Origin: Xylaria sp. FL1777
Lineage: Eukaryota > Ascomycota > Sordariomycetes > Xylariales > Xylariaceae
Direction: 5' to 3'
Assembly (NCBI GenBank): GCA_022578965.1
Contig: MU400636.1
Span: 1-64,000, forward strand
Length of the DNA stretch: 64,000 nucleotides
The notes below the pieces were generated by a model. It was not told the origin of the DNA and did not search any database. It worked only from the letters and a program-made list of their open reading frames with translations. A program made the position numbers and the translations under genes. This document shows, piece after piece, positions 48,441 to 62,584 of this stretch. Positions within the stretch are counted from its first letter, which is position 1. Each line of letters begins with the position of its first letter.

Positions 48441-51400
48441 CCAATAAATAAATTAGAAACATAATTCTTTTATTAAAATCTACATCCTGTAGCTCGTCAC
48501 CTCTATGCACCACATTGGAAGACGATCCATCTTGCCGGGTCGCTGTCGAGTTCTGTATGGCCTGAGATCACCCGCCAGAATCACTATTCTGCCTACTAGA
48601 GGTTCGCTTGATATAAAGAGCAATTTCAGTTCATTAAAGCAGAGCATGTTTGTTTTCGGAGTTCATCTACGCATAAACGAGTTGCGAAATCTATTCTATA
48701 TGGCGATAGATGATGTTTATTTATTTAGGGCTGGGTATCGAATCATACTTAATAAACGGCATCTTCAGTTTTGTATTCTTTTATTCTGGTCCCTAGTGAT
48801 GTTGTAGGAGGGAAATTTTATGATGGCAATAGAAAGTCGATGGCTTTCTCCCCTCTCGCGAGTTACCGCGCTGGCCCATCTCGACGGTCGGGTAAAACAA
48901 TAGCTACTTACAAGGCTCGTGCCATAGACGTATCTCTCATAGTTTTTGTCCTGGTTACCGTTTACAAAGTTTTGCGGCATATTGTACGTCTTGAGACCGT
49001 CAAACCACTACAGACCGACGACCGAACGAGTTGGGCGAACGACTGCCGTGCTTTGTCGATAGCCCAGCCCCCTCAATCCCTAAATGAGCCGCCGCACACA
49101 TTGGCAAAAACAGAAGGTGACTTCACGACTAGACGCGGAGAAAGAGGATAGGCAATGTTGGGTAGGAACGGAGGATTATCATTTACCAGTTCCTAGATAG
49201 CGTCTGTGTCGCTTGTTTCTGTCAGCACCTCCTCTTATTAATCGTCCCCCGCGGGAAAGCTTGGGATGGGCACAGCACAAGGCGCAACCCCCCGAGCTAC
49301 ACATCATTTGACCGTCTAATATAAATCTATTGTCTTGATCTCTCTCTCGGTATGTCGATGTGACATTGAATTTGGAACTATACAATGTCTACCACGAACA
49401 CGGGACAACGACCCCTGAGCATTCACTAGCCGCGGCTTTCGCCTGGGCACTTCCTACGTAATTGTGTACTGCTGACAAGCTTGATAAGACCTTGGATTAT
49501 TGTTCTGCTCGATAGATGGAGTAATCGTCCGTGCTGTAGGCTGACATGCGTGTACGACATCCCCTACCTAGTATCCAGTGTGTGTGACTTAGGGTGAACG
49601 GATATGTGAGACTGGCCGTTTAACTACCTTTGAGCCTCGAACTCCCTCACACAAGACCAATTGCTAGTGTCTCTAAAACGTATTTGAGTCTTAGGACTTG
49701 TGATATGTCTATTTACGAGAGTTGATAACATGTTGCCTGGATCTACACTTCCTCCATGATATTATTACGACTCTAGAACTGTTCTTTAGTTGAGAGCACC
49801 ACATTCTTAGCACGTATCTTAAGTGGCTGAGAGAGGCACGAGCCTGCTTACATACTATTTCTTTCGACATGCCAGACGTCCCGTGCCTCCCCGAATATTT
49901 GACAGCTGGGTCCCTGTAAGTCCTCGGTGTAATAAATTTAAGCTGCATCCACTGGCCGTGGACGCGCATAACAATAGAGTGTGTATAAGGTATCCGATAC
50001 AGCCGGGATGGGGACAACCCCGGGGAGAAGCATCAGCTGCAGCGACTTGAGAAAACCGGGCACCTAGAGCCGGTACCCTTATGAAGTCAATACGAACTGT
50101 CTACTGCACATGTGAACAGAGTGCCACCTGGGAATTTCCGCGTTGTGATCTCATGTGGTGATACTAGTGACATTTGTAGTCGACGATTAGCTCCGAGACG
50201 ATGTTGAGTTATGAATGGCGCCCACGAGTCTCCAAGTATTTTTGAAGAGTGTATACTTATTCCTTTGGCAATGAGGTTGTGTCTATACTTTATACTGTGT
50301 ATCTAGATATCCTATATATCTGTATACTACGCTTGGCCTTCCAAATCGGCTGGAATTCAATTTTATACGGTGTTCGGCGCTGTATAACTCCCCGACAGTA
50401 TCATTAGCGCACACTTGTGGTGGCGGCTCTTGACTACACAGCTCCCTCACAAGTACCGAGTTTTGGCCAAGCCTTCGGCGTGGATCAAGCGCTTCCGAAT
50501 CTGATAGACTAAGACGTTATCTCCTGAACGGAATGTACCGCACCTGCTAAGCTTTACGGGCTAAAGTGGCAGCGTCGCGAGGGTTGGCGGTACGATGGCC
50601 AGATCCGCGCTGCATAGAAACAGAATGTCTAAAGCCTGTATGATACAGCAGCTCTCATCGAAATTTTAATCGCGAATATAACTACCGAGTAGCGAGCGTA
50701 GCCTGTCGCGGGCCTATTCCCAAGAACGATTTGTCTTGACTGACTGAACGTAAGCGGTGTGGTCGCAGAACGCTGACCTTTTGCCTAAAATCGCTGGTAA
50801 TCCCTCAATTTTGCGACATGCCACTGTGCGCTCGAACCGAACATGGCGTGGATTCGAAGACCCAAGACTGTAGCCTTGAAAGTTCTTGTTATTCTTTAGT
50901 AAACATAATCTCGTGGGATTTGGAAACTTGCACGGTCATGAGAGGTCAGTTGATGGTTGATGATTGGCCCTGAATGACATCAATGTCGACCACAAACGAA
51001 TATGATAGGCAGTACAAAATTGAGCTCTCTTTAGGCCATGTAGGGCATATCTTAAATAACCGATCTATGATGCCTGGGGCGATATGACTAGTCACTGCAG
51101 TGGTTGTGGCCATCATCCGGAAAGGCGAACCGGATTGACTCATGACTATCTGTCGAGTTAGCCTACCCAGACGAGCGCTTCGTTGACGAGAAGTCGATAA
51201 ACAGGGTTAGCTAAAGTCTAGATCAGAGATCTGGCATGGCTGGCCAGGAATGCGGAAAGGAGTTCAGTGTTACCCCTTGTGTACAGATACATAGGGGGCG
51301 AGTACTAACTGGGACAATCCGCACCGCCAGAAGGGGTGAGCCTACTTGCTGAACTGGTATAGTACACTCTTCACAGACGTGCATGGGGGGAACCGGGAAC

Positions 51401-54276
51401 GTCAAACCCCAAAGAGGGGAAATTGGAAGATCCACGGTGACTCGATTGGAGTATGGGGGAGCTATAAAGCCTCATGTTATAACCCCGGTTCGGCTTCCAA
51501 CGGCGACTTGCAGAGAACAACCAAACTTTGTTTCAATGGGATCCACCACCACCATGTCCGGATATCCAACTTTCAGCAACGTGATGCAGTCGGGCCAAAC
51601 TGGGGACATGTACATGGTTAGGTACGTGGTTGGGCTGAGCCGATTAGGGAGGTCCCAGCCGTATTCCTTGTTAATGGCGGCGTTGGCGTTTGTTCAAACC
51701 CAACATGGATTTGTAGAGATGAAATCAGGTCTCAGGTCTCAGGTCCAACTGCTTGCGCTCGGAGCCTGTGAAACATGCATCCTCGCGCACATACACACAT
51801 GACTGCATGAACATTCGCACTGGCGGACACGCGCCGCGAGACACGACCGCGGAGGTTATGTCGAGGAAGGGTGTCACCGTCCGACCTGAATGACAATGTT
51901 TGATATGCGCCCACGAGGAACTGGTTTCGCGAAGGCGGGATCACCAACCGTGGCTGAACAGGAGCAGGCCCATAGTTACCCTTGGGCTATGCCAAACCAG
52001 GTTCGAGTGAAAAGGCTTCCGAGGGGTGGCGGCGGTGCCTGAACGGCAGAAGGGTGGCTGCATGCTGGTGCTGTACGATGTCCGCTGAAGCTCGTGGGGT
52101 GCGACGCTATAGTACGACTTACACCCGCAGACGTAGCATACACTCCCACCAGGATGCATGAGTACGTAGGTCAGAAAGCAGTGTAATAGGACGCGACGAA
52201 ACATGGGCTTTGGGCCTTCACGTCCTAGTGCTTAGCCTCGACTCTGGACGGCCTAGTTGCCAGGTACCTTACCGCCAAGCTACCGACATGGGGTGACGAT
52301 GATGCAGTGAGAATGGGGTCGAGGCCAGTCTGCCGGCAGTAGAGAACAAGTCAGAAGAGCGCTGCTATCCACTCAACGCGCGGATGACGAGGCCTAGAGT
52401 AGCTGCTGCATTATCTAGCCAAAATGCTAGAGCTCCCAAGCGTCGCATCGCAGCTGTCTCCTAATCACCAAGATATCGTACGGTCCTCGTTAGTCCCTTT
52501 GTCGGAAATGCATAGAGTCCCTCCGAGGAAAGGAGGAGAGGCCAAGACTCTCTGACCTGATCAACTGGCCGGCTTTCTGTCGTGCTATGTGACGAACCGG
52601 CGTGTGCAAATCGAACTATACAGTTGGGGTATGGCGTAGCAACGCTGTGAAGAGGTGCACGACGGTGGTATTGTAGAGTCTGTCCGACGGGGCAGCATAT
52701 TAAGGGAGTGTTACTATGACTGGCCTCCATCTACGAAGGACTTCAGGGGATGTCTGGTACAGGTAGGTAGGGTAGTATCTGGGGATTAGGGTTAAGTGTT
52801 TCGCGTGGACTGGAATGTGCCACACCCAATGGACCTAGAGGATCCCCGAGGCGTCGCACAGCGTCTGTATTCCTCCTTGAAATCCCCCAGTAGAGCGTTG
52901 CACTAAGACTGTATAGAGAGGGGCAGCGTCAAGTAATACTCTCTCCTTTTCCTCAGGAAAGCGAGGCTTCGTCTCCCCTGTAATCCCATCCCCTTCTTAC
53001 AATAGTGAGCTTAAGTTGGCTGATGGTAGTTCATGGGCTCTTGTTACCTCGTGAAGGACCATGCCATCAAGAACTCGACGTCGTCTTCCTTCCTCAAAAT
53101 AGCCTTGGATATGGCCTCATGTCTATGAAACCAACCGATGTCCACTGGTTCTGGATTCTTAACTACTATCTTTCACAGCAATATAAGGCCACTCCTCCGA
53201 CATACTATAGGCTATAGAACTTAGACTAGGAATATGCTTGCATAGTAGAGAGAGCCGTGTAGGACAGCGTAATAGATACTGGTATTCGCCACCGACTTAG
53301 AAGTGTCAAAATTGGCACAAAATGCGCGTCGTGACAATGTCACACTATTCCAAGGAACCATCTAATGCTTCTCCTAAAATTAACGGTCAAGTGGGAGCCT
53401 GCCTAAGAATTAAGCCACCCTTACAACGTAGAGCTGATGTGTGCTTGCGAGGCTGGGCTTCTGATCAAACAGCGCTCGGCGATTTCTAAGTAGGACAGGA
53501 TCTTCAAACGAAATTAACTTCTTTCAGACTTGCACTCTGGCGCTTCCCCTCAGGTTAGACTAGAGCCTTGTAACAATGAGCTGAAGCATCCATGAGCGTC
53601 TTTGCTAAATTTGGTACTTGGGCAGGATAGCGATGCAGAAAACACCATTATACGACTGTGACTAATCACCCACATTGTGGTTCCTCGGCCGCAATTTGGA
53701 ATAGAAATGTCGATTGTGCCTACTTTGTCCGTCAGGGTATAGTTGAACGCAATGACGGCCTGACAAGTAATTATCTTCATGTGCATGCATGTAGTGTATT
53801 GATTTGTACAGAGATCAAATCCTCATGTCTAATAGTAATGGGAGCCTTAGGCGCATCTCCGTTGAAGCTTTCTATGTGCTGCTAGTGACGGGTTAGATTT
53901 CTGGACTAATAAGCTGTTTAGCCACCCATCTCGGTTATAGGTCATTTCATCCCATGTCTCATTAGTCGTCCCCCACGCGTGTGGAACGTTTTCCGTTTAG
54001 CCAATACCGGTAACTACCCCTATTCACACAGGCCTCCAACTTTCCAGAGGTAAACTCAAAAATATATGATGACGACGAATCAATTCATAAATAACGTAGA
54101 GTCCGCAAAATATAATAACACAAGTTGGCATGGTGAGCATTTAGTGCCAAATGGGACTATAGTCGAAGAAAACGATCGAGAAGCGTTAAGGAGGAGTTAA
54201 CCGAGTCTACCAAATGCTGGTTTGATGGCGGTTCGAGATTCACGACAAAAAAGCATGTCCATAATTTTGGCTGCTA

Positions 54277-56561
54277 TTAATTCGTATGTCCATATGGCTG
54301 AGTGCTTTGCGACGAACCAGGCGTGTGGGGGACTTGAGATAAGCTGAATGAGCTGCGCTTGCGCTTCAGGCTGGTACTTGATCCGCTCAAACTATCATGA
54401 GAATGCTCCTCGACTTTGTCGCTGGGCCCCTGACCTTGTCCAATTGTTAAAGGTCCGCCACTGAAGCTATCTCGCATTGGCGTTCTGGAACTTGAGCCAG
54501 CTACATTTCCATGTAGCGCCTGAGTAAAATCATGTGGGGGCGCGATTGGCGCACTCATCTGCGGTATCGAATAATCCTGTATAGAACTCCTTATACCGGG
54601 TGTTCTTGGAAGGGAAAAGTCAATTGGCGCAGTTAGGGGAGCTGATGGGAAACTCGTAGAGTAGCCTGAAGCAGTACCGTATGATGCAGTGCTGGTCGCT
54701 CGAGGTGTGGAAGAATGGCTAGGAGGCTGAAGACCATGGCTTGATGAGAAAGAACGATACTGGTGTCGTAGATCAAGCCCAAGAGGTAGGGTGGCAGAAG
54801 CTGCTCGCAAACGAGACCGGGCTTGCGATGGCTGTTGAAGGCTTGAGTAATTGATATTTGTTGTTGACGATTGCAACCCAGAGGCTGCTTTCTGTTAGCA
54901 ATTTGACTGACATCATCACAGATCGCGAAAATCTCTCACTTGTATAGGAGCCTGTATCGTAGCCTAACGTACCCCCAGCGCTGCTCCCGATCGGGTCTGA
55001 CTGGTAGACGGACGTATGCCTCCCAGCTCCTCCAGGGCTGCTACTACTACCACCACCAGAATAACCTGCGTAATCGATAGAATCTCCTTTCCATGACATA
55101 CTTGACCGGAGCGGTGACTGCAAGTTGTCCGACCTTGATCTCGACATCGTTTCTCGGAGAGAAAGTGGTTGAAGGGGGCGAATATGTTGCCGCGACTGCG
55201 AGTGTAACTGGGCACCTGTGTCTAAGCTATTTTGCCTCCCAAATGGATTTGATGCTCTAGACGGCCCTCCAAGCGGACTTGACAAGTGGCCTGAGTAATA
55301 CCCCCGGTCATTAGATGAGGGTGAAAGGGGGGAGAGGATGTCCGAACTAGTCATTGCTCCCGAAGGCGTGAAGCCAATACTACCAAACGCAGGGCTGAGT
55401 CCTGTTGGTGATAGATGATCGTCGCCATCGCGTCTCATAGTATCTACTAGCAACGGCCGCATAATATGATCTGTAAAGGAGGATGATCCGAAATCCACGG
55501 GAGGTGAAATGGGTGTTCCTAGGGCATGCACTGCCCCGTAAGGAGAGTGCAACGCTTGGACATTGTCGAAATCATCGGGCACGGCACGCATCTTAACCAT
55601 TCGGTCTCGATCATCAGCCGTCATTCGCTTGATCTTGGCTCTCCTGTACTTCGTCAGAACCAAAATGATTAGTGATCGCCGTACCTTCCTCACCGATTCT
55701 GGAACCAGACTTGAACCTGTCTAGGACTCAAGCCTGGGATCTCGCGAGACAGTCGTTCTCGATGAGCTGCATCTGGGTGGGGTTGTTTTGCGAATTCGCT
55801 CATGAGGAATCTGGTCTGCTGGTGCGTGAGCCTGCAAGAAAGTTAGTCGGGTCTAGAAGACTTGGGTACCTCTCCTACCGGAATCGCTTCATCTTCCTCC
55901 GAGCAGCGGTTCGTTCGGCCGCAGTTTGTGGTTGGCTCGGGGTTTCGTCTTCACCTTCGCCCTCTCCATCTCCTTCTATCATGTCATCCTCATCTACAAC
56001 TTCCTCGTCTTCTTCCTTGCCTATAATAGTCTCCTCATTGCTACCCGTAACAAGGCTAGCACGTGGATCCTGCTTCGCCGAAGGTGGATTCGGTTCAATC
56101 GTGAGCTGTGCGGCTTCGGTAGATGCGAGCGGTTCCTCGTGGACAGCTTCTGTCTTGATCGTATAAGTCCCCGAAATGCCTGCTTGCTCTTGAGTTGTGG
56201 GCTCGGTTTTAGGCTGTCGCAAGCCTAAGGGATCAAGAACACGGTGGCGATTTGTGGGAGAGCTCAAGGTACTTGAACTGGTATGGCCATGTGCGTCCAG
56301 ATTGTTATTCTGGATGCTTGTAGAACGTCGCTGGGACGTCACGTCATGATCGTTACTAGAGCTTGATACCTGTTCAAAGGATTGCCCAAAAATGCTGCTC
56401 TCCCCAGGAGGGAGGAAGGAATAGTGCCCTTGCCAATCAGGCTGTGTAGAGAGAGAGGCGTCGTAGCTGGACATGCGTAGGCCGGTGGACTTGTGAAAGG
56501 TGGTCTCAATTTTTCTAGACCAGTGGCTTTGTTCCGTTTCGGGGAGCCTAGTAAGGAGCAT
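54277..56561 (-). CDS. Homeodomain transcription factor (Htf1-like)
   Basis: Nuclear DNA-binding regulator. I model four exons on the minus strand: 56561-55879, 55831-55694, 55643-54940 and 54887-54277, with very short introns (47, 50 and 52 bp), giving 711 residues. The homeodomain lies at about 222-280 and is assembled across both first introns: RKMKRFRLTHQQTRFLM, then HRERLSREIPGLSPRQVQ, then VWFQNRRAKIKR, the recognition helix with invariant W, F, N and R. C-terminal to it, a block beginning DDFDNVQALHSPYGAVHALG looks like that of Htf1-type proteins, which control conidiophore development in rice-blast and Fusarium species. The rest is Ser/Pro/Gly-rich and low-complexity, with an acidic run before the homeodomain. 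Translation may really begin at Met30 (MSSYDASLS, near 56474). The last splice (acceptor after AACAGAAAG) was chosen to keep frame and is the least sure. Confidence 0.88.
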
Positions 56562-59500
56562 TGGGAAGTATTTTGCCGCGGAGTTTCGACTTGGTATGGT
56601 ACAGACGTTCTACTGTCTTGTTTGACAACCTTCCAGGGAGGCGATGCAGCAACAGCAAGGAGCTAGGTAGCTGTGGGACAAGAATCGAGCTGCAAAGTTT
56701 ACAGGAAATAGAACCGACTGTCTTGTCTGATTAAACAACGTCTCTGAGTTGGCGTTCCTCGATCACTGCCGTATCGATGGTCGTTAGGTCCGGGTGATAT
56801 CACGCCAACCTGTCGCCGTGGTTTTGCAATGTTGAAGAAGTGCTTTCTTGTACCCAAAGTCCCATCGACACAAGCTCAAAATACGATCCAGCCGGAAATC
56901 TTCCTAAGAGCTGCCTTTGAAGAAACTGTTTTGTACACACTGACTGCTCCCGTAAAAGAGGGTAATGTCAAACTAGGCGGAGTAAAGGTAGTGATTTCGT
57001 CAAGTTCGGTTGCTTGATGTCGAACGAGGGTTTGACCAACTTAAAGGAGAAACTATGACAATAAGGCTACTGAGAGGGTAAACGAGAGATATATAGACCG
57101 AATGGAAAGAAAGTTAGTAAAGTCTGTCGCGAGATTCGGGTCGGGTTGCATATAAAATGTAGGTAGACCTCGAACGATGCTTGGGCTAGTGGGGTTGATC
57201 GCCTCAAAATGTTCAAGTAGTGGCAGACCCAACGTTATGTACGGATGGGGCCTTGGAGGGTTGGTACCCGTGGCTGCAGCAAAGGTACTCTTACGAGGGA
57301 GCCCCTTGCTCTTTGAAGGCAACGGGAGGTGGGATTAATACCGAACGGTACCGCCTTCCCACGGAGAAATGCCTTGAGAGAACCCGGACGTAGAGCAGGG
57401 GCGCCACGCGCAGTGACTACGTTGGAGAACGGCCAAAAGCCGTGGTGGTTCCTTTTGGGTTAGCCTGGACTGCTTGATACGGTGTTGACCAGAAACGGTA
57501 GCGGTATTGGGAAGAGACTGGAGTAAGGACGTTCTCAGGCCAGGTCTCCCAAGGAATGCACGGTAGTTGGCCCAGCCAAGGTGGTAGTGGAAGAAACCGT
57601 GTATGGAGACAGCTGAGCCACACGCCCTGCGTCTTGGGCGACAGCATAGACAGCCTCCGAACTCGAGCGACATCGAAGTGTCTGGTTCTCGGCTGAATGG
57701 CTAATGCCGTGTCATGGTGGTGTGCCTGAGAAGCAACAGAAAGACCCTTGCCGTCACGGCCCCCAAGCGACCGGAATGTCAACAGCAACTAGTCTACTGC
57801 GTAAGAAGCACTGCATAAGAGGGAAAAGGCACCTTGAGACGTGGGACCTATCTAAACCCAATGGAAGGTTCTCTAGGCAGGCATGACCATCGTCCTGTAA
57901 CTCTGACACGTCTGCACGATGAGGCAATGGTTCTATATCCACTTCACGCCAGAGAGAGAAACTGAATATACATCCAACGGCACGCGCAGGCAAGTATAAC
58001 ACACATAGGCTGTGACATCTGAGCGCCACTTATTGGCTAGCCATGATATGAGGTGGGCAGAGAGATGGCGGATGAACGCATAACTGTAGTTGAGAATGCT
58101 AAGGACATGAGCCAATAGGGACATAGACATCTAGGTGGGTGTGCACATCTGAATCTGCGGGGATGGCCTCGATACTTTCACTTAGGATCACATCCGAATC
58201 GGTAACGAAGCAGACATGGTATGCGAGTGGAGTGGGCCACGAAATGCGCAAGGGTGTCTGTTGATTTGTGATGGTCAACCATGAACCCCAGAAGTGACCA
58301 CAAGGAGTCAACCTTGAGGAGATCACAAAGATCTTCCTTGTCGAAAGGCTAGTATGCGCCTGGTCAGGGAACAAAGCCGCAATGTCTATGCTTACTAGCA
58401 GGTCTACAGTATCTAAGCCCCAGTTGCGTTCAGTTAGTCTGCTTCAAGCCGCGGGTTCGACAGTCAGTGCCCTTGCCTGTGCACAACGATAGGCAAAGAA
58501 GCCTTTTCTGGCCTAGCAGACCATGTGAGTCGATTGATCGAGAGAGAGAGAGACGATGTTCGCATCATGGAACAGCAATGATAGGTTTAACCTGATAACG
58601 ACGGACTGGAAGTTATCAGCAAGGTCTTCGACTTCCCAGTAGAAGGAGGAGTAGGGCTATGACCGTAGATCCAGGTACTGAAGGGTTTGTGGCGAGTTGC
58701 TCCGAAGAGCCGTAGCCTGATATGATGTGTTACCAGCGGAGCTTGGTGGGGCATGGTGTGACGGCATCAAATAGCCAGCTCCTTCGTCATTTGTATGTAA
58801 GTAGGTATACCGTAAACATACTGCGTACACTACTTGTATCTTAGCGGCACGCGTCCGGGTCTCTGACCCCATGGCCCGCCAGGACGAGCCGCGCGGAGGA
58901 AAAGGAAAGAAGAGGGATTGCGAGTGGAGTAACACTCTCATCAAGATGTTTGGGTGGTGAGATGTTTCGACGATGGAGCTTACGACAAGGAACAGGCCAT
59001 TTATGGGAGATGAGATGTTGTACACAAATCTAGAAAGCACCGCCTTGGTGGTTTGTCGGCGCCGACAGTGAGCAGCACAGCACCATCAGGATGCTTCCAA
59101 AGGTGCCAACGGCCGACCCTGAGAAGTCCATACATAGCCTAGAGTGAAATTTCGGTAGGTAGGTATGGTGCCAAGAAGTGCCGGCGGAATATACCTCTGC
59201 AGCAAGGGTACCATCAGCCCGCTGCGGTTTCATCAGGGGCTAGGGCGATTTGCAGGCTCAATTGACATGGGTCTGAATGGGGACACACCACCGGTACCGT
59301 GATGCGGTCGGCCACTGTCAAGGCCACCACCATAGTGTGCAGTGCACCTACGCAGCAGTAGAGATCGAACAAGTGAAGGACTGAGTCGGCGGTCGGTGGC
59401 CTTGCGCGCTTGCGAGACACATTCATCGCGCCAAGAGTTTGGCGAAGATTGCCTAGCAATTTCGGGACCAAAAAGGGTACATGGCAACGTGTGCGGACGA

Positions 59501-62500
59501 ATTCGGCTTTCCACCATGGATAGGTCGACGAACAGAAAACGAGAGCAGGCCTTTCGATTGCTGTCGTGGACTTGGACTGTCTCATGATCCGTGGAATACG
59601 AACGAACAAACTAGAGCTGAAGGTCGACGTACTGAAGCCATCGCCATCATCACATCAGGCAAACAGTGTCCAGCAGCGGTTGCCAGAGTCAAGACCTGAG
59701 GCTGCACCGAACTGGCCTGGTGTGTCAGCCCCCCCATCTTCGGAATTGAGCTCCAGCGGTGTGTGGCTTGATCCTAATCTACTCTGGTGATGATAGAGAT
59801 ACTGGCAGGCCTGTACAAGGAGGCACAGGTCGGTGACCTTCGTAAGTCAAGGCGGATGACATGCATGGATAACACGAACGCGGTACTTGCCTATTACAAT
59901 GCTGTAAAACATCTGTGGGAAGCCGTCGATCAACTAGTCTACTTGATCGACAGTATGGATAATGATCCTATTTCGGAACATCCGCCGCAGTCGCCTAGTG
60001 TACAGTAGTGTAGACAGTGAGGAGGATGGAGGTACGTGTACCTACGTGACAAAGGATATGGTAAGATGGATCTTGGGTATATGTTGCTATCAGAACACAC
60101 GCATAAGTTAATATAGGTTGAACGAAGAGTTTTACTTCGTAGGTGCAGTTAAGCAGTACTTTGAAGTAACGACATCCATGGACACAAAGTCAACATGAAC
60201 CTACAGTATCTCTGGTGGTTAATAGAGATTCCGGCACCAATTGACTTTACATTTTGAAACATCGTAAGTACCTAATAACTTGATGTACCGTATATCAACA
60301 CGACAACGTCGTAAGATTTACTTGTGCAACTACAGTATATACTAAACAGGTGTTGTTGTTACCCGGATAAGACCTTGTCGAGATGGGGTGTGATTTCAGA
60401 TCGCCGTGGCCGAGTGGGCCGCGTATTGCGGTACCTGCATATCGGTGTATCGGCTGGCTTCTCCGAAAGGGGAACTTGGAAGCCAACATTGGAACGGAAC
60501 TGCGCATGCACAGTAAGGGAGAGAATATTCTCTTCACCCACACAGGTAGATACAGATGACCAGCGCGAGTGTTAGGGTTTCAGTAAAAGTCTCGTGGTAT
60601 ATAGCACATCGCATCTTCGGAACCATCAGATTGCTCTAGGCAATGTTACCGATTTATTACTACCTAACTTATGTATACTACCTACCGACTGCGTACCTAT
60701 GTGTGTATGTATGTGATGTACTGTGCCTGGGTCTACGAGTACGGACAGCTGCTTTTCAGCTGCCATGGGATAGAACGGGCCGTTACCCGGCTACATAGGT
60801 ACAGCCGGGGGTCGGCCGGAGCTAATGTACCTCTTGTTTTCAAAAATATTTTGGTATACTATTCCCAGCTTTACAGTCTTCACACGTTACATTGTCTATC
60901 CACCACTAGGACCATTGCCTCCCTTGGTAGTGGAATAGATCGTGGGGATCTAGATCTTACGTTGTCTCCTTCAATAGGCAACCTACATTATAGCCCGAGG
61001 ATGAGCTTATTACACGTTTCGGTAGACCCAACCGTCGCTAGTCAAATCGTGCAGCTCTGGTACAATTGCCAGGGATATCTTTAGAACAGTAATCCTTAAT
61101 ATTTATAAGGCTGGAGGTCAATCCGCTGCCGCAGCACTATACGGGGATAGTACGAGTCGAAGACGGACGACTTATAGAAACTCATTGGCACTCGCTTCCC
61201 CAGATTCGTGCAGCTAATAACATGAGTCGTGTAGGTACACCGCCTAGACTAGTCTACGTGTATACTACCTGGGTAGTTGAAATGCCGTGTGGCGCCTGTT
61301 GGCGATACTAGGCTGGCCCAGACAGAGTCTGTTAAAAGCGGCCCAATGGGAGCCACGAAAGGTCCAATGAGGCTTCAGGCACCGGCCAAAGCGGTCACTG
61401 CTATCTCGGCTGGCACTTTACTACCCACGCATGTAGATAGTAGACGCCGCTCGTAATTGGCGGAGAGGCAACCTGAACATGGTTGTCATTTTCAACTGCC
61501 GATGGTGCATTCTCAGCTGCTACCACAGAAACATGTTCGGAATGCATTGCTCTGGGATATACCATGTAATCGACAAAACTACAGTCGTGCTCTGCCTTCC
61601 ACGTAGTGGACTACTACAGATTATTGAAATGTAAAACACACGGGTCGCAAAAACTAAACGGGAACTCGTCACTACCGGAGAAAGATGCGAAGAGCCCTCA
61701 GCCGGAACGCTCGCCGGTGCTGCCGGTATGCTCGAGACCCCAGTATCGTGCAGTACAGTACTTACTTCTTAGTAGATAGATAGCTCGTTGCATGGAGTAA
61801 GTAGCATATCAATGAGGTTAACCGACCTTACTGCGTACTTAGGTGATGCCTATTCGAGACAGATGGCTCGACGATGACCTTAACCTTGCGGAACGAGATC
61901 CTGGCCAACGTACCTGCTACACCTTACATGCAATGATGATAGTGTACCCCGAATACTAGTATATAAATAGACTTCTAAACTCGGCTCGAAGAACTGAGGC
62001 ATTCCAGAGTCATGGAAATAACGAGCCGCAAGGATTAGGTATTCTTGTTCTCGCGGTGATTGCGTCGAATGCGTGGTTTCAGAGCACATTACGAAGAGAT
62101 GAGAAATAGCGAGGGAAAAGTTCCACGGAACAGGTGATTTCTCTTACTTTCTTTTTTCTCTGCTCCATTTCTTCTTCCTCTCCTCCTCTCCCCTGATTGG
62201 ACTGCATGTGCTAAGTCGCTTACATCTTTACTGTACATTTATGCCAAGCGCAGATCCCACCGCAACGGCGTTAAATACTACCAATAACAGCACAGACAAC
62301 AACAAAACTGAAGAGGTGTTTTCGTAGTGGGGTAGAGTTTGAGCGTGACAACCACGCATCTGATCTATCCAATCTATCCAAACGTGAACAATTAATCCCC
62401 CAGCCTATGATGAGAGCGCTCAGGATTTGCCCAGCTGGCATAATTATGTCCCAAAATGCACTCCACGAAGCATGGTACCTGCAGCAGGTATTTGTATAAT

Positions 62501-62556
62501 ACCTATCTCGATAGGTACCTCCACCACCTCCACCGGGGCGGCCTGTACGCTGGGCG

Positions 62557-62584
62557 TAGGTATACAAAACTAGGTATACAAAAC
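62557..62584. repeat. Two tandem copies of a 14-mer
   Basis: TAGGTATACAAAAC occurs twice head to tail in the right-hand gene-free region. Confidence 0.85.

Larger units (their letters stand above)
44197..54276. other. Gene-poor block of about 10 kb
   Basis: No gene that I can name. Open frames are all under about 155 codons, and none shows a recognisable domain. The stretch has a 15-base T run at 46857-46871 and many TAGGTA-type words. Minus-strand frames between about 46.1 and 48.5 kb have protein-like composition with possible splice sites (separate entry). The rest looks non-coding or decayed. Confidence 0.55.

Noticed and set aside
55672..56166. 164-codon plus-strand frame
   Set aside because: Antisense to the homeodomain gene, including its homeodomain exon and intron; low-complexity serine run only.
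58535..58555. Short GA microsatellite
   Set aside because: Too short to be informative.
60400..60480. tRNA-like start (CGCCGTGGCCGAGTGGG, resembling a Leu/Ser A box)
   Set aside because: No matching B box (GGTTCRANNCC) at the right distance and no acceptor-stem pairing that I could find.
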